Shown: positions 7,679-16,662 of the stretch, piece by piece
How the letters are laid out: every line of letters starts with the position of its first letter
Numbering within the stretch: position 1 is the first letter of the stretch
Assembly (NCBI GenBank): GCA_965248605.1
Contig: CBDFJV010000006.1
Coordinates: forward strand, 868,001 to 932,000
Source: CAUZJF01 sp965248605
GTDB lineage: Bacteria > Chloroflexota > Dehalococcoidia > Lucifugimonadales > CAUZJF01
DNA: 64,000 nucleotides
Direction: 5' to 3'
Notes under the pieces: generated by a model
The model's input: only the letters and a program-made list of their open reading frames with translations
Told to the model about the DNA's origin: nothing
The model's database searches: none
Made by a program: the position numbers and the translations under genes

Positions 7679-8704
7679 TCCCGCTGAAAAGATGCGGGCC
7701 CAGTCCTGGGACCCGATAGAGCTAGCGCGAAGCCTGGATTCGAATCCGGGTACCAATTGAGCAGCTTGAGACCGCCTCCGAGCAACGTCTCTTCTGTCGA
7801 TCGCCGGGTGAATTTGTAGGAGCTCTCGGTCCAGATTGTTTCACCGTGTTCGAAGCGAATCACCAGCGCCAAGTCTCGAAGCTTGACCGTCTGAGACTCC
7901 GTCGAGACGAGATGCATCTCCATGCGATCAGTGTCGCTGTCGTAGAAAGCGCGATGATCGAAGGCGTCGGGGTCGAAGTCGGCGCCCGCCGCTTCATTGA
8001 CCACGTTCAGAACGTTGCGGTTGAATGCTGCGGTCACGCCCTCGGAATCATTGTAGGCCGCTTCGACGATCGACGTGTCCTTGACGAGGTCTACCCCAAG
8101 CAGCAGGTGATCGCCCGGCGAGAGGAGCCGGCGTACTTCGGCGAGGAACGCCAGCCTCTGCTCGGCGTGGAGGTTGCCGATGGTGCTGCCGAGAAACGCG
8201 ATCATCCTCCGGCCATGGACAAGTGGCAACCGGTCGAGGTGCCGTTCCATATCGCCGATGACGCCGTCACTACGGATGTCAGGAAACGCGTCACTCATGG
8301 TTTCAACAGCCTGCTCGACGACGCCTGGGTCGAAGTCGAAGGGCACGTATCTGCTGACTCGACGGCGGCCGTTCGACGTTTCGAGCAAGGACTGCACCTT
8401 CGCGGTCGATCCGGCACCCAGCTCAACGATTTCGTCGGGCTGAGTCAGCGCCAATGATTTCGGCGCCCGCCGATGCGATGAGTCGACGCTCGGCGCGCGT
8501 GAGGTAGTATTCCGGGAGCCCGGTTATCCGGTCGAAGAGCGCCGATCCCGCGCGATCGTAAAAGAGCTTCGGAGGGAGCGATTTGGGATAACTCGTCAGC
8601 CCATTTCGGATCTCCTCGCGGAGAGTGGCACGGGCCGAATCGGTGCCGAGATAGGAGTCGATTGTCGAGTGTTGAATTGCCGCCATGGATTGCTTAGCCG
8701 GCAC
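7675..8704 (-). pseudogene. egtD: Histidine N-alpha-trimethyltransferase EgtD, frameshifted
   Basis: EgtD makes hercynine from histidine and three SAM. The N-terminal part (8704 down to about 8450; LPPKLFYDRAGSALFDRITG, LPEYYLTRAERRLI) and the rest (down to 7675; EIVELGAGSTAKV SAM loop, FLGSTIGN, HLLLGVDLVKD) are in different frames. The change of frame lies near 8450-8460, where ASAGAEII should run directly into ALTQPDEIVELGAG. One indel explains it: either real inactivation or a sequence error. The GTG start at 8704 follows the ancestral egtB stop directly, so the genes were coupled. Upstream egtB is also broken, which favours true decay. Confidence 0.85.
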
Positions 8705-8718
8705 CTACGCGTCGTCGG

Positions 8719-8849
8719 CTAGTAGACCGAAATCTTTGAAATGAGGGGTAGCCGAGATTGGCGTGCTACGACGACAGGGCGGGTTTCAAACCCGCCCCTA
8801 CCAAGCCGTAACCTCAGAACCCTTCAATACTAGGATGTTGGACCACTAG
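8719..8849. mobile_element. 131-bp MITE of IS630 type, copy A
   Basis: CTAG-bounded element with an internal perfect palindrome (GGGCGGGTTTCAAACCCGCCC with one strand change, ending CCCCTACC) identical in sequence to copies at 9683, 27497 (inverted) and 38099. It replaces the last codons of egtB: without it the end would read GIRLADDA-stop; with it the frame ends LVVQHPSIEGF. Confidence 0.93.
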
Positions 8850-9682
8850 TCTGATGCCGCTGAACTGCCATCGGGTTTCCGGCGGGAAGAAGTTCCTATA
8901 CGTTGGGCGGATATGGGACTGGGGCGTTGCGCAGGAGCCTCCGCGAAGCACCATCTGACTGACCATGAATTTGCCATTGTATTCGCCCAGTCCACCCTCT
9001 AGGGGTCGAAAGCCGGGATACGGCACATAAGGGCTCTGCGTCCATTCCCACAGGTTGCCGTGTAGCTGCTGAAAGGCGTCTTTATCGGCAGGTGCCGCCA
9101 CCGGGCGCAAGAGACCCGATTCGAGGAAATTGCCGCTGATTGGCTCTTGGGTGGCAGCATGTTCCCACTCGTGCTCCGCAGGTAGTCGTCGGCCGCTCCA
9201 TCGGGCGAAGGCGTCGGCCTCGTAATAACTTACGTGCGCGACTGGAAGCCCAGGGTCGACGGGTCGCATTCCGGACATGGTGTACGAAGACCATCCGTCC
9301 TCAAGGTTCTCCCAGTAAAGGGGCGCGTTCCAGCGTCGCTCTTGGACGGTCTTCCACCCATCTGACAACCACAGGTCGGGCAAACGGTAGCCGCCGTCCT
9401 CCATGAATTGCACGAACTCGCCATTGGTCACGAGGCGCGAGGCCAGCCGGAAGGGCGCCGTAATGACCTGGTGCCTCGGCCACTCGTTGTCAAACGCGAA
9501 TCCATCGCGATCGTGTCCGATTAGGTGCTTATCAGGATCCAGGCCTATCCAGTGCACGGGATCGGGTTCGGCCGATTCCGGTTCGTCGATTGGCTGGAAG
9601 ACGGGGCGCAAGGGATTGACCGAGAGGTTGTACTTGATGTCGGTAACCAGGAGCTCCTGGTGTTGCTGTTCGTGATTGAGAC

Positions 9683-9813
9683 CTAGTAGACCGAAATCTT
9701 TGAAATGAGGGGTAGCCGAGATTGGCGTGCTACGACGACAGGGCGGGTTTCAAACCCGCCCCTACCAAGCCGTAACCTCAGAACCCTTCAATACTAGGAT
9801 GTTGGACCACTAG
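9683..9813. mobile_element. 131-bp MITE of IS630 type, copy B (inside egtB)
   Basis: Identical to copy A and in the same orientation, about 830 bp away. CTAG at both ends; the inserted length between equivalent points is 127 bases, consistent with TA duplication within CTAG. It adds an in-frame stop and shifts the frame of egtB. Confidence 0.95.
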
Positions 9814-10348
9814 TTCGAGGAGCGATCCCAGGGTTGGAAGCTCGTCTGGCCCCGTCGTCTCGATTAGCGCGATTACCGATTCATCGACAAGGTCTCGATA
9901 CTCATAGACTTCTTTTACGGTCGGCCGGGAGAGGTGTCCCCGGGCCGGCCGGGAGAACTGCGGGCCAACGCTGTTGTAGTAGGAGTTGAAGATGTAGCGG
10001 TAATTGGCGTCGACAGGCTGGTAGCTCTTCAGATGAGGGCCGAGAACGAAAGACTCGAAGAACCACGATACGTGCCCGAGGTGCCACTTGGCGGGGCTCG
10101 CCTCCGGTGCGGCCTGGATAACGTAGTCTTCAGTGGCTAGCGGAGTGCAGATGTCTTCGGTAACACGCCTTACGCTCTGATAGCGTTCGACGAGGGTTGC
10201 CGGATCGTGTGGCAACCCCTTGAAAAGCGGCTCGGCACTCAAGGCCACGTGATCCCCCAGGGTCATGCGTTAGGTATGGCTTCAGTCGAACCAATACTAG
10301 CAGAGAGAATCGGCGTGCGGTAAAAAGTGGTAGGCCTTGGGGCATCTC

Positions 10349-10731
10349 GTAGGGGCAGGTCTCAGACCTGCCCTCTTTTCGTTACGTCGCCCGTGGAATG
10401 TTGACACATGGACGCCCATTGCCCGTGCGTTCGGCCAGCGCCGCTAGGGCGGGTCACAGACCCGCCCCTACCAGAGGTGACGCGGCTCGGCAGAGGGTAG
10501 GGGCAGGTCTCAGACCTGCCCTCTTTTCGTTACTTCGCCCGCGGAACGTTGACACATGGACGCCCATTGCCCGTGCGTTCGGCCAGCGCCGCTAGGGCGG
10601 GTCACAGACCCGCCCTCTTTCGTCACGTCGCTCGCGGAACGTTGACTCATGGACGCCCATTGCCCGTGCATTCGGCCAACGCCGCTAGGGCGGGTCACAG
10701 ACCCGCCCTAGCGGAGGTGACGCGGCTGCCT
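10349..10731. repeat. Tandem, hairpin-rich repeat array (about three units)
   Basis: Units of roughly 100-150 bp repeat from 10349, 10498 and 10613. Each contains TTGACACATGGACGCCCATT followed by a GC palindrome of the form GGGCGGGTCACAGACCCGCCC, and the first two also carry GGGGCAGGTCTCAGACCTGCCC. The units differ by a few substitutions and by loss of the first palindrome in unit 3. It fills the gap between egtB and the zinc-finger gene; no gene is supported inside. Confidence 0.85.
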
Positions 10732-10840
10732 CGAACGTGCGACCCTTGACTTACAGGACGCGGTGTGGGACAACGTTGTGAAGCGCCCGTGGATAGGCCA
10801 GGCGACATGCGCTCACAGCGGCGCCAAGGAGGACCCAAAG

Positions 10841-11110
10841 ATGAACGAGACCGCTGAATGTACTCATCTTGACACGATAACTGACGTGAAGCCGGCCTCC
10901 AGAGGTTGCGACCAGTGCATCGCGGCGGGCGACAGTTACCCAGACGCGCGTTATTGCACGGTGTGCGGTTTCGTAGGGTGCTGCGACGGCGCAAAGGGCC
11001 ACCACATGATAGATCACCACCGCGAAACCGGGCATCCGATCATTAAGGCCATCAATCCGAGGGAGACCTGGGCATGGTGCTACGTCGACGAGGTCTACGT
11101 CGCGTCATAG
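10841..11110 (+). CDS. UBP-type zinc-finger protein
   Basis: 89 residues from the ATG at 10841, chosen for the AAGGAGGA site 6 bases upstream. The protein is a single ZnF-UBP domain: paired CTH, CDQC, CTVCGFVGCC, GHHMIDHHRETGHP and a final aromatic strand WAWCYVDEVYV. In eukaryotes this fold binds ubiquitin C-termini; bacterial stand-alone versions are common in high-GC genomes but have no settled role. It sits 13 bases before the cyclase-AAA gene and is probably co-transcribed with it. Confidence 0.85.
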   Translation: MNETAECTHLDTITDVKPASRGCDQCIAAGDSYPDARYCTVCGFVGCCDGAKGHHMIDHHRETGHPIIKAINPRETWAWCYVDEVYVAS

Positions 11111-11123
11111 GAAGCAGCTGAAA

Positions 11124-12977
11124 ATGGTCGACTCGGACAGCCAGACAGCGGGTCCGGAGGCAGTCGTCTCCGGCCGGGCCGGGACTCGCCGGGGCGTCGA
11201 AGGCGAACGCCGCATCGTCACGGTCCTATTCTGCGACGTCGCTGGCTCCACGGCCATGGCGGAGCAGCTAGACCCCGAAGAGTGGACCGAGGTCATGAAC
11301 GAGGCCTTCGAGTTCCTCATTGCGCCGGTCCAGAGGTACGAAGGCACAGTGGCGCGCCTGATGGGCGATGCCATTCTCGCGTTCTTCGGAGCCCCGACGG
11401 CCCATGAGGAGGACCCTCAGCGCGCTGTGATGGCGGGCCTCGAAATCGTCGAAGGCATCGAGCCTTTCCGCGAGAGCATCAAACAAGACTACGGTCTCGA
11501 CTTCGACGTGCGCGTTGGCATTAACACGGGTCCGGTCGTAGTAGGGGACGTTGGGACTCAGGCCGCTGGCGAATACACGGCGATGGGCGACGCGGTCAAC
11601 GTGGCGTCTCGCATGGAGCAGACCGCGGAGCGCGGCACCGTTCAAATATCGGAGAGTACTTACGCTCTTGTCTCACCGCTCTTCGACCTGGACCCGATAG
11701 GCTCGATCGAAGTCAAAGGCAAGACCGAGCCGGTGCTCAGCTACCGGGTGACAGGTCGCAAAGCTCAACCCGGTCGCCTGAGGGGCATCGAGGGCCTGTC
11801 ATCCCCCGTGATCGGCCGATCTGCCGAGACCGAGACGCTCAGGACGATTCTGGACGAAGTGAGAGAAGGCCGGGGGCACGTCGTCTCCCTGATGGGTGAA
11901 GCAGGTTTAGGAAAGAGCCGTCTGATCGAAGAAACCCGCCAGAGTTGGCAGGACGCAAGCCCTTCTCTCACGTGGACAGAAACTCGAGGCGTCTCCTACG
12001 ACAGCAGCCGTCCTTATGGCCTGTTCCTCCAGCAACTGCGACAGATATGCGGAGCAGAGGAAGGCGATTCAGCCGACGTAATCCGGGAAAAGATCGCCAC
12101 GAACGGCGATCTTCAGCCTGAGGCGCAGTCGCTTCTGGCTCGTGCGTTGGAGCTGCTGTCGACCGCCGGGCCGGGCCCGGACGAGACTCAGCTCGAAGGC
12201 CAGGCGGTCAAGAACGAAATTTTCGACGTTGTGCTCCGGTTTTGGCAAGCGGTGCTGAACGAACGCCCTGGTGTCGTGGTTTTCGACGACATCCACTGGG
12301 CGGACCCTGCTTCCGTCGAGCTTCTAGTGCACCTCCTCCAGCTATCCGAGGAGGCGCCGGTCCTCTTCCTATGCGCGCTTCGGCCGGAGCGCCAATCGGC
12401 GGGCTGGAAGATCAAGCAGGCGGCGGAAGCCGACTATCCCCATCGTTACACGGAGCTGATGCTGAGCCCGCTATCAGACGACGACAGCGATGCTCTTGTA
12501 AACAACCTGTTGGCGGTCGCCGACATGCCTGACGAGCTGCGACGTCTGATACTTGGTAAGGCTGATGGCAATCCCTTCTTCGTCGAGGAGATCGTCAGGA
12601 CGCTTATCGACAGCGGCGCTGTTGTCCAGGATGACACGGGTATGCGTTGGCGGGCCACCACCAGAGTGGACAGCATCGACATACCGAGCAGCCTTCAGGC
12701 GCTACTGGTATCACGCTTCGACCGTTTGGAAGAGGAGGCACGCAAGACTCTTCAGCTCGCGTCGGTTATCGGCAGAAGTTTCTACTATCAGGTGCTCGAG
12801 CTCGTATCCGACACCGCTACGGCGCTCGATCGGCAGCTTAGTACCCTCCAGCGGGTCGAACTGATCCGCGAGGGCGCGCGTGTCCCGGACTTGGAGTACG
12901 CCTTTCGCCACGAGCTTACGCGAGACGCGGCCTACCACTCGATCCTAAGCCCTAATCCACCGAAGGACGGCGTGTAG
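11124..12977 (+). pseudogene. Class III adenylate/guanylate cyclase-AAA regulator, truncated by IS1380
   Basis: About 607 native residues remain. Residues ~25-210 are a class III cyclase catalytic domain: metal-binding aspartates in LFCDVAGST and RLMGDAILAFFGAP, then GINTGPVVVGDVG and GDAVNVASRM. Residues ~230 onward are an AAA/STAND-type ATPase with Walker A GEAGLGKSR and Walker B VVVFDDIHWADP. Family members usually continue with several hundred residues of TPR-like repeats. Here native sequence ends at RHELTRDAAYHSIL (12945), where an IS1380 end begins and supplies ten foreign residues and the stop. The cyclase and ATPase cores could still be made. Confidence 0.88.
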
Positions 12978-13250
12978 GAGGCCTGCTGAAGAAACAAAAG
13001 GGTGCGCCTCTGAATCTGGGATAATGGTTTTGAAACAGAAACCCGGTCCCAGAAAAGGAGCACCCGATAGATGCTACCACGTAACCACCCCGACCGCATC
13101 CAAATCGCCTTCGACGACCACCGCCTGGTGGCCAATGCCGGGCTGATCCTTCCCGCCACCCTCGCCCTGCGCCTTGGCCTGCCCCAACTCCTCCGGAAGC
13201 ACCTCGACCTCGGCGGCGCGCCGGGCCGGGCGAACACCGGCGACAAGATG
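12946..13250 (+). mobile_element. IS1380 fragment (left end and first codons of transposase)
   Basis: The sequence from TAAGCCCTAATCCACCG to 13250 matches the left 305 bp of the complete IS1380 copy at 21885-23610 with few changes, including the transposase start at 13071. It stops abruptly at the left end of IS21. The rest of this IS1380 is not found on the other side of IS21, so the junction is not a simple insertion. Confidence 0.92.
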
Positions 13251-13356
13251 TGTGAAGGGCGGAGAGATAATGTACCACCTGGGCGGTCGAGCGCTGAGAT
13301 GTGGCGCTTGAAAACTGTACCGCCTGTCGCCTTCAATCAGGAACGACCGAACCTGA

Positions 13357-14871
13357 TTGAAGGTGGATTGGATGTACAAGGTGGAGATGTACCTGCGAGT
13401 TCGCAGGGCTTGTTTCGTCGAAGGGATGAGCGTCCGAGAGGCGGCCCGAGTGTTCGGGCTACACCGGGACACGGTGCGCAAGATGCTCGAGTACTCCGTG
13501 CCCCCAGGGTATCGACGGCAACGACCGGCTCGCAGACCGAAGCTCGATCCATATAAGGGTGTGATGGACCAGATCCTGGAGCAGGATCTGAGCTCACCGA
13601 AGAAGCAGCGTCACACCGCCAAGCGTATCTACGAACGGCTCAGAGACGAACACGGCTTCCCCGGCAAGTACACGATAGTCAAAGACTACGTTCGAGAACG
13701 CCGTCGTCATACCCGCGAGATGTTCTTACCTCTGTCCCACCCTCCGGGACATGCCCAGTGCGACTACGGCGAAGCTCGAGTGATCATCGGCGGAGTGGAA
13801 CGCAAAGCCCACTACTTCGCCCTGGACCTCCCTCACAGCGACGGGTGCTATGTGAAGGCGTATCCCGCCGAGACGACGGAGTCATTCTGCGACGGACACG
13901 TCTCCGCCTTCGCGTTCCTGGGCGGAGTGCCTCAGAGCATCCTCTACGACAACACCACGCTCGCGGTAGCCAGAATTCTGGGAGATGGTCGCCGGCAGCG
14001 GACCAGGGTGTTCTCCGAGCTTCAGTCCCGCTACCTGTTCGAGGACCGGTTCGGCCGTCCAGGCAAAGGGAACGATAAGGGCAAAGTAGAAGGTCTGGTC
14101 GGCTATGTCCGCCGGAACTTCCTGGTGCCCATTCCATCGTTCGAGAGCTTCGATGCCCTCAATGCTCATCTGGAGCAACACTGCCTCAGACGGTTCGAAG
14201 ATCGACTCCGCGGCCACAACGAGACGATAGGAGAACGGCTGGAGCGGGACCTGGAGAAGTTGCTGCCTCTGCCGGCCGTACCGTACGACGCCAGCGACAA
14301 GCACGCGACGAGGGTCAGTTCTCTGTCCCTGGTCAGATACCGGACCAATGACTATTCGGTCCCGGTGGCCTACGGTCATCGGGACGTTGTGGTCCGCGGA
14401 TATGTACATGAGGTTGTGATCAGCTGTGGCGCTGAAGTCATCGCCCGCCATCGGCGGTCCTACGATCGAGACGACTTCGTCTTCGACCCTCTCCATTACC
14501 TGCCGCTCCTTGAGAAGAAGACGAGGGCATTGGATCAGGCGGCGCCGCTGGTTGGATGGGAGTTGCCCGAGGAGTTCGGAGTGTTGCGGCGGCTGCTGGA
14601 GTCTCGGATGGGCAAGCGAGGAAAGAGGGAGTTCGTGCAGGTGCTCAGACTGATGGAGAACTTCCAGCCGGAAGAAGTCCACGACGCCGTACGAGACGCC
14701 ATTCGACTCGGGGCTGTGAGCTTCGATGCTGTCAAGCACCTGGTGCTGTGCAGGATCGAGGGTCGACCGCCTAGACTCGACATGGAGTTGTACCCGTATC
14801 TGCCCAGGACCAACGTTGCAACAACCTCGACCAGGGACTACATGGCTCTCCTGGCGGGGAGCCGGTCATGA
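13357..14871 (+). CDS. istA: IS21 transposase IstA
   Basis: 504 residues (a start at the internal Met near 13372 is equally plausible). An N-terminal helix-turn-helix (MSVREAARVFGLHRDTVRKML) is followed by a DDE integrase core: aspartates in AQCDYGEAR and SILYDNTTLAV, and the glutamate in GKGNDKGKVEGLV. It acts with the IstB ATPase to transpose the element. The stop overlaps the istB start by 4 bases. Confidence 0.96.
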   Translation: MKVDWMYKVEMYLRVRRACFVEGMSVREAARVFGLHRDTVRKMLEYSVPPGYRRQRPARRPKLDPYKGVMDQILEQDLSSPKKQRHTAKRIYERLRDEHGFPGKYTIVKDYVRERRRHTREMFLPLSHPPGHAQCDYGEARVIIGGVERKAHYFALDLPHSDGCYVKAYPAETTESFCDGHVSAFAFLGGVPQSILYDNTTLAVARILGDGRRQRTRVFSELQSRYLFEDRFGRPGKGNDKGKVEGLVGYVRRNFLVPIPSFESFDALNAHLEQHCLRRFEDRLRGHNETIGERLERDLEKLLPLPAVPYDASDKHATRVSSLSLVRYRTNDYSVPVAYGHRDVVVRGYVHEVVISCGAEVIARHRRSYDRDDFVFDPLHYLPLLEKKTRALDQAAPLVGWELPEEFGVLRRLLESRMGKRGKREFVQVLRLMENFQPEEVHDAVRDAIRLGAVSFDAVKHLVLCRIEGRPPRLDMELYPYLPRTNVATTSTRDYMALLAGSRS

Positions 14872-15635
14872 CCAACAAGTCCACGATGTTGCTCGAACAC
14901 AACCTCAAGCAACTCAAGCTCCCCACGTTCCTGAGGGAGTACGACAAGCTGGCATCCCAGTGTGCGAGTGAGGGAGCTGACCATCCGGACTACCTGCTGC
15001 GACTATCGGAGTTGGAGCTGATCGACCGTCACCATCGCATGGTGGAACGTCGGATCAAAGCAGCCCGCTTCCCGACGACCAAGAGCCTCGACACCTTCGA
15101 CTTCCTGTCTATGCCGTCCCTGAACAAGGCTCTGGTTCTGGAGCTGGCACGATGCGAGTACATCGAGCGCCCCCACAACGTCATCGCTCTCGGCAACAGT
15201 GGCACCGGCAAGACCCATATCGCCCTCGGTCTCGGTCTGGCTGCGTGTCAGAGGGGACTGTCCGTGGGCTTCACCACCGCCGCTGCTCTGGTTCACGAGC
15301 TGATCGAGGCCAGGGACGAACGGCGTCTGCTCAACCTGCAGAGAAGGCTCGCACGACTCAAGCTTCTGATCATCGACGAACTGGGCTTCGTGCCCTTGTC
15401 CAAGACTGGCGCCGAGCTCCTCTTCGAGGTGTTCAGCCAGCGTTACGAGCGTGGATCGGTCCTGGTGACCTCCAACCTGCCCTTCGTCGAGTGGACCGAG
15501 GTGTTCGGCTCTGAACGGCTGACCGGAGCTCTCCTCGACCGCCTCACCCACCATGTCGACATCCTGGAGATGAACGGGGACAGCTACCGACTCAAGCACA
15601 GCAAGAAGACTTCTGGCCGCCAGCTATCTGACTGA
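14868..15635 (+). CDS. istB: IS21 helper ATPase IstB
   Basis: 255 residues. A DnaC-like AAA+ protein with Walker A GNSGTGKTH, Walker B LLIIDELGF, and sensor region VTSNLPFVEW. It assembles on DNA to select the target for IstA. The ATG overlaps the istA stop (ATGA). It is identical in protein sequence to the copy at 61930-62697. Confidence 0.96.
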   Translation: MTNKSTMLLEHNLKQLKLPTFLREYDKLASQCASEGADHPDYLLRLSELELIDRHHRMVERRIKAARFPTTKSLDTFDFLSMPSLNKALVLELARCEYIERPHNVIALGNSGTGKTHIALGLGLAACQRGLSVGFTTAAALVHELIEARDERRLLNLQRRLARLKLLIIDELGFVPLSKTGAELLFEVFSQRYERGSVLVTSNLPFVEWTEVFGSERLTGALLDRLTHHVDILEMNGDSYRLKHSKKTSGRQLSD

Positions 15636-15737
15636 GCCTGATCTCCAACGCCCCACGAACCTTGATGCCCATTCTACGGCGTTCAGTGGTACAGTTTTGC
15701 TCCGCCCCGCTGGTACGTTTTCACACCGCCCTTGACA

Positions 15738-16646
15738 CCCCTTGGACATGGAGCCGTAGCGCCGTAGCGCCGCCTCGGAGCAGAGCCGTCTCAGGTAGCT
15801 CTCGGCGGTGTAGCCCTCGGGCACCGCAGGCTCCGGCAGGGTGTAGCCCAGGTCGGAACTGAGGTCGAAGGCGCACTGCTCGGCGATACGGAGGGTGTTG
15901 GCGAGTGCTTCTGGATACTGCCGAAACAGCCGCTCCATCTGGGCCGGGGGCTTCAGGGAGAGATGATGGTTGGGCCTGATGAAGGGGAGCGCCTGTTCGA
16001 TGGTGGTGTTGCGCCTGGCGGCAACCAGAGCGTGCTGGAGCCGGTAACGCTCCGGGGAGTGGTAGTGGACGTCGTTGGCGGCAACCAGGGGTACGCTCAG
16101 GTCCTTGGCTAGACCGGCAAGCGCACGGTTGCGTGCGGTGTCCCCTTTCAGGAAATTCTGCTGGAGCTCCACGTAGACCGAGCCGGGGCCGTACCACTCC
16201 AGGTATGACTTCAGCAGGTCACTAGCATTCTCACCTCGGCCCTCCACCGCCAGCCTGGCGAGGTGCCCGTCTCGTCCTCCAGCCAGGACAATCACCCCCT
16301 CCGCATGGGCGGGTAGGTGGGCAGGGTCAAGGCGCGGCTCCCTGCGGTCCACGCCGTTGGCCAGGGTGAAGAGCTTCGACAGGTTGGCGTATCCCCGCCG
16401 CGTCTTCGCGAGAAGGGTCAATCTCGAACCGTCTTTAAGGGTCAGCTCCCCTCCGGTGATGGGCTTGATGCCCAGGCTGCCCGCCAAACGGGAGAATTCC
16501 AGCGCCCCGCACAGGTTGGTGTCGGTCAGGGCCAGTGCAGCGTAGCCGAGCTCCTTAGCCTGGGCCAGGAGCTCGTGGGTGTGGGAGGCCCCCTCTCCAA
16601 AGGAGTAGAAGCTCTTGGCGTGCAGCTCGACGTATCCACCCTCCAC
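15738..16646 (-). pseudogene. dnaE2: Error-prone DNA polymerase DnaE2, N-terminal PHP part only
   Basis: About 303 residues of an expected ~1,000+. It is a PHP domain: YVELHAKSFYSFGEGASH, ALTDTNLCGALEF, GGELTLKDGSRLTLLAKTRRGYANL, ANDVHYHSPE. The palm, fingers and other polymerase domains are missing because the IS21 right end cuts the gene after LRRYGSMS. The start is taken at the GTG 16646, just past the imuB stop; a longer frame reaches 16727, overlapping imuB. In the ImuA-ImuB-DnaE2 mutasome this is the catalytic subunit, so SOS mutagenesis through this locus must be lost unless another copy exists. Confidence 0.9.
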
Positions 16647-16662
16647 AGGAGACCAACCCGAC

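Larger units (their letters stand above)
8705..10266 (-). pseudogene. egtB: Ergothioneine sulfoxide synthase EgtB, interrupted by two MITEs
   Basis: EgtB is the non-haem iron enzyme that joins hercynine to a thiol. The N-terminal DinB-like part (10266 to ~9814; KWHLGHVSWFFE with one iron-ligand histidine) is stopped by MITE B. The second part (9682 to ~8850) resumes at LGLNHEQQHQELL, carrying the other iron ligands (HxxxHxE type), then the FGE-sulfatase fold (GNLWEWTQSPY, MVLRGGSCATP, RPTYRNFFPPETRW). Removing 127 bases of MITE B joins LLEL to GLNHEQQHQ in frame. MITE A only swaps the last few residues. The split separates iron ligands, so activity should be lost. Confidence 0.93.
13251..15737 (+). 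mobile_element. IS21-family element, complete copy 1
   Basis: The 2,487-bp element is bounded by inverted ends: left TGTGAAGGGCGG...ATGTACC, right (complement) TGTCAAGGGCGG...ACGTACC. It contains istA and istB. Its left neighbour is a broken IS1380 and its right neighbour a broken dnaE2. A near-identical copy lies inverted at 61828 to the window end, and a right-end fragment at 41651-42066. Confidence 0.95.

Noticed and set aside
7730..7760. GATTCGAATCC string resembling a tRNA T-arm
   Set aside because: It lies inside the egtD coding sequence and no acceptor or anticodon stem can be drawn around it.
10349..10731. CRISPR array
   Set aside because: The repeated unit is long with only three irregular copies, the intervening sequence is also repeated, and no cas genes are in the window.
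12961..13556. Several open frames across the IS1380/IS21 junction
   Set aside because: They cross from one mobile element into another and are antisense or out of frame to the transposases.
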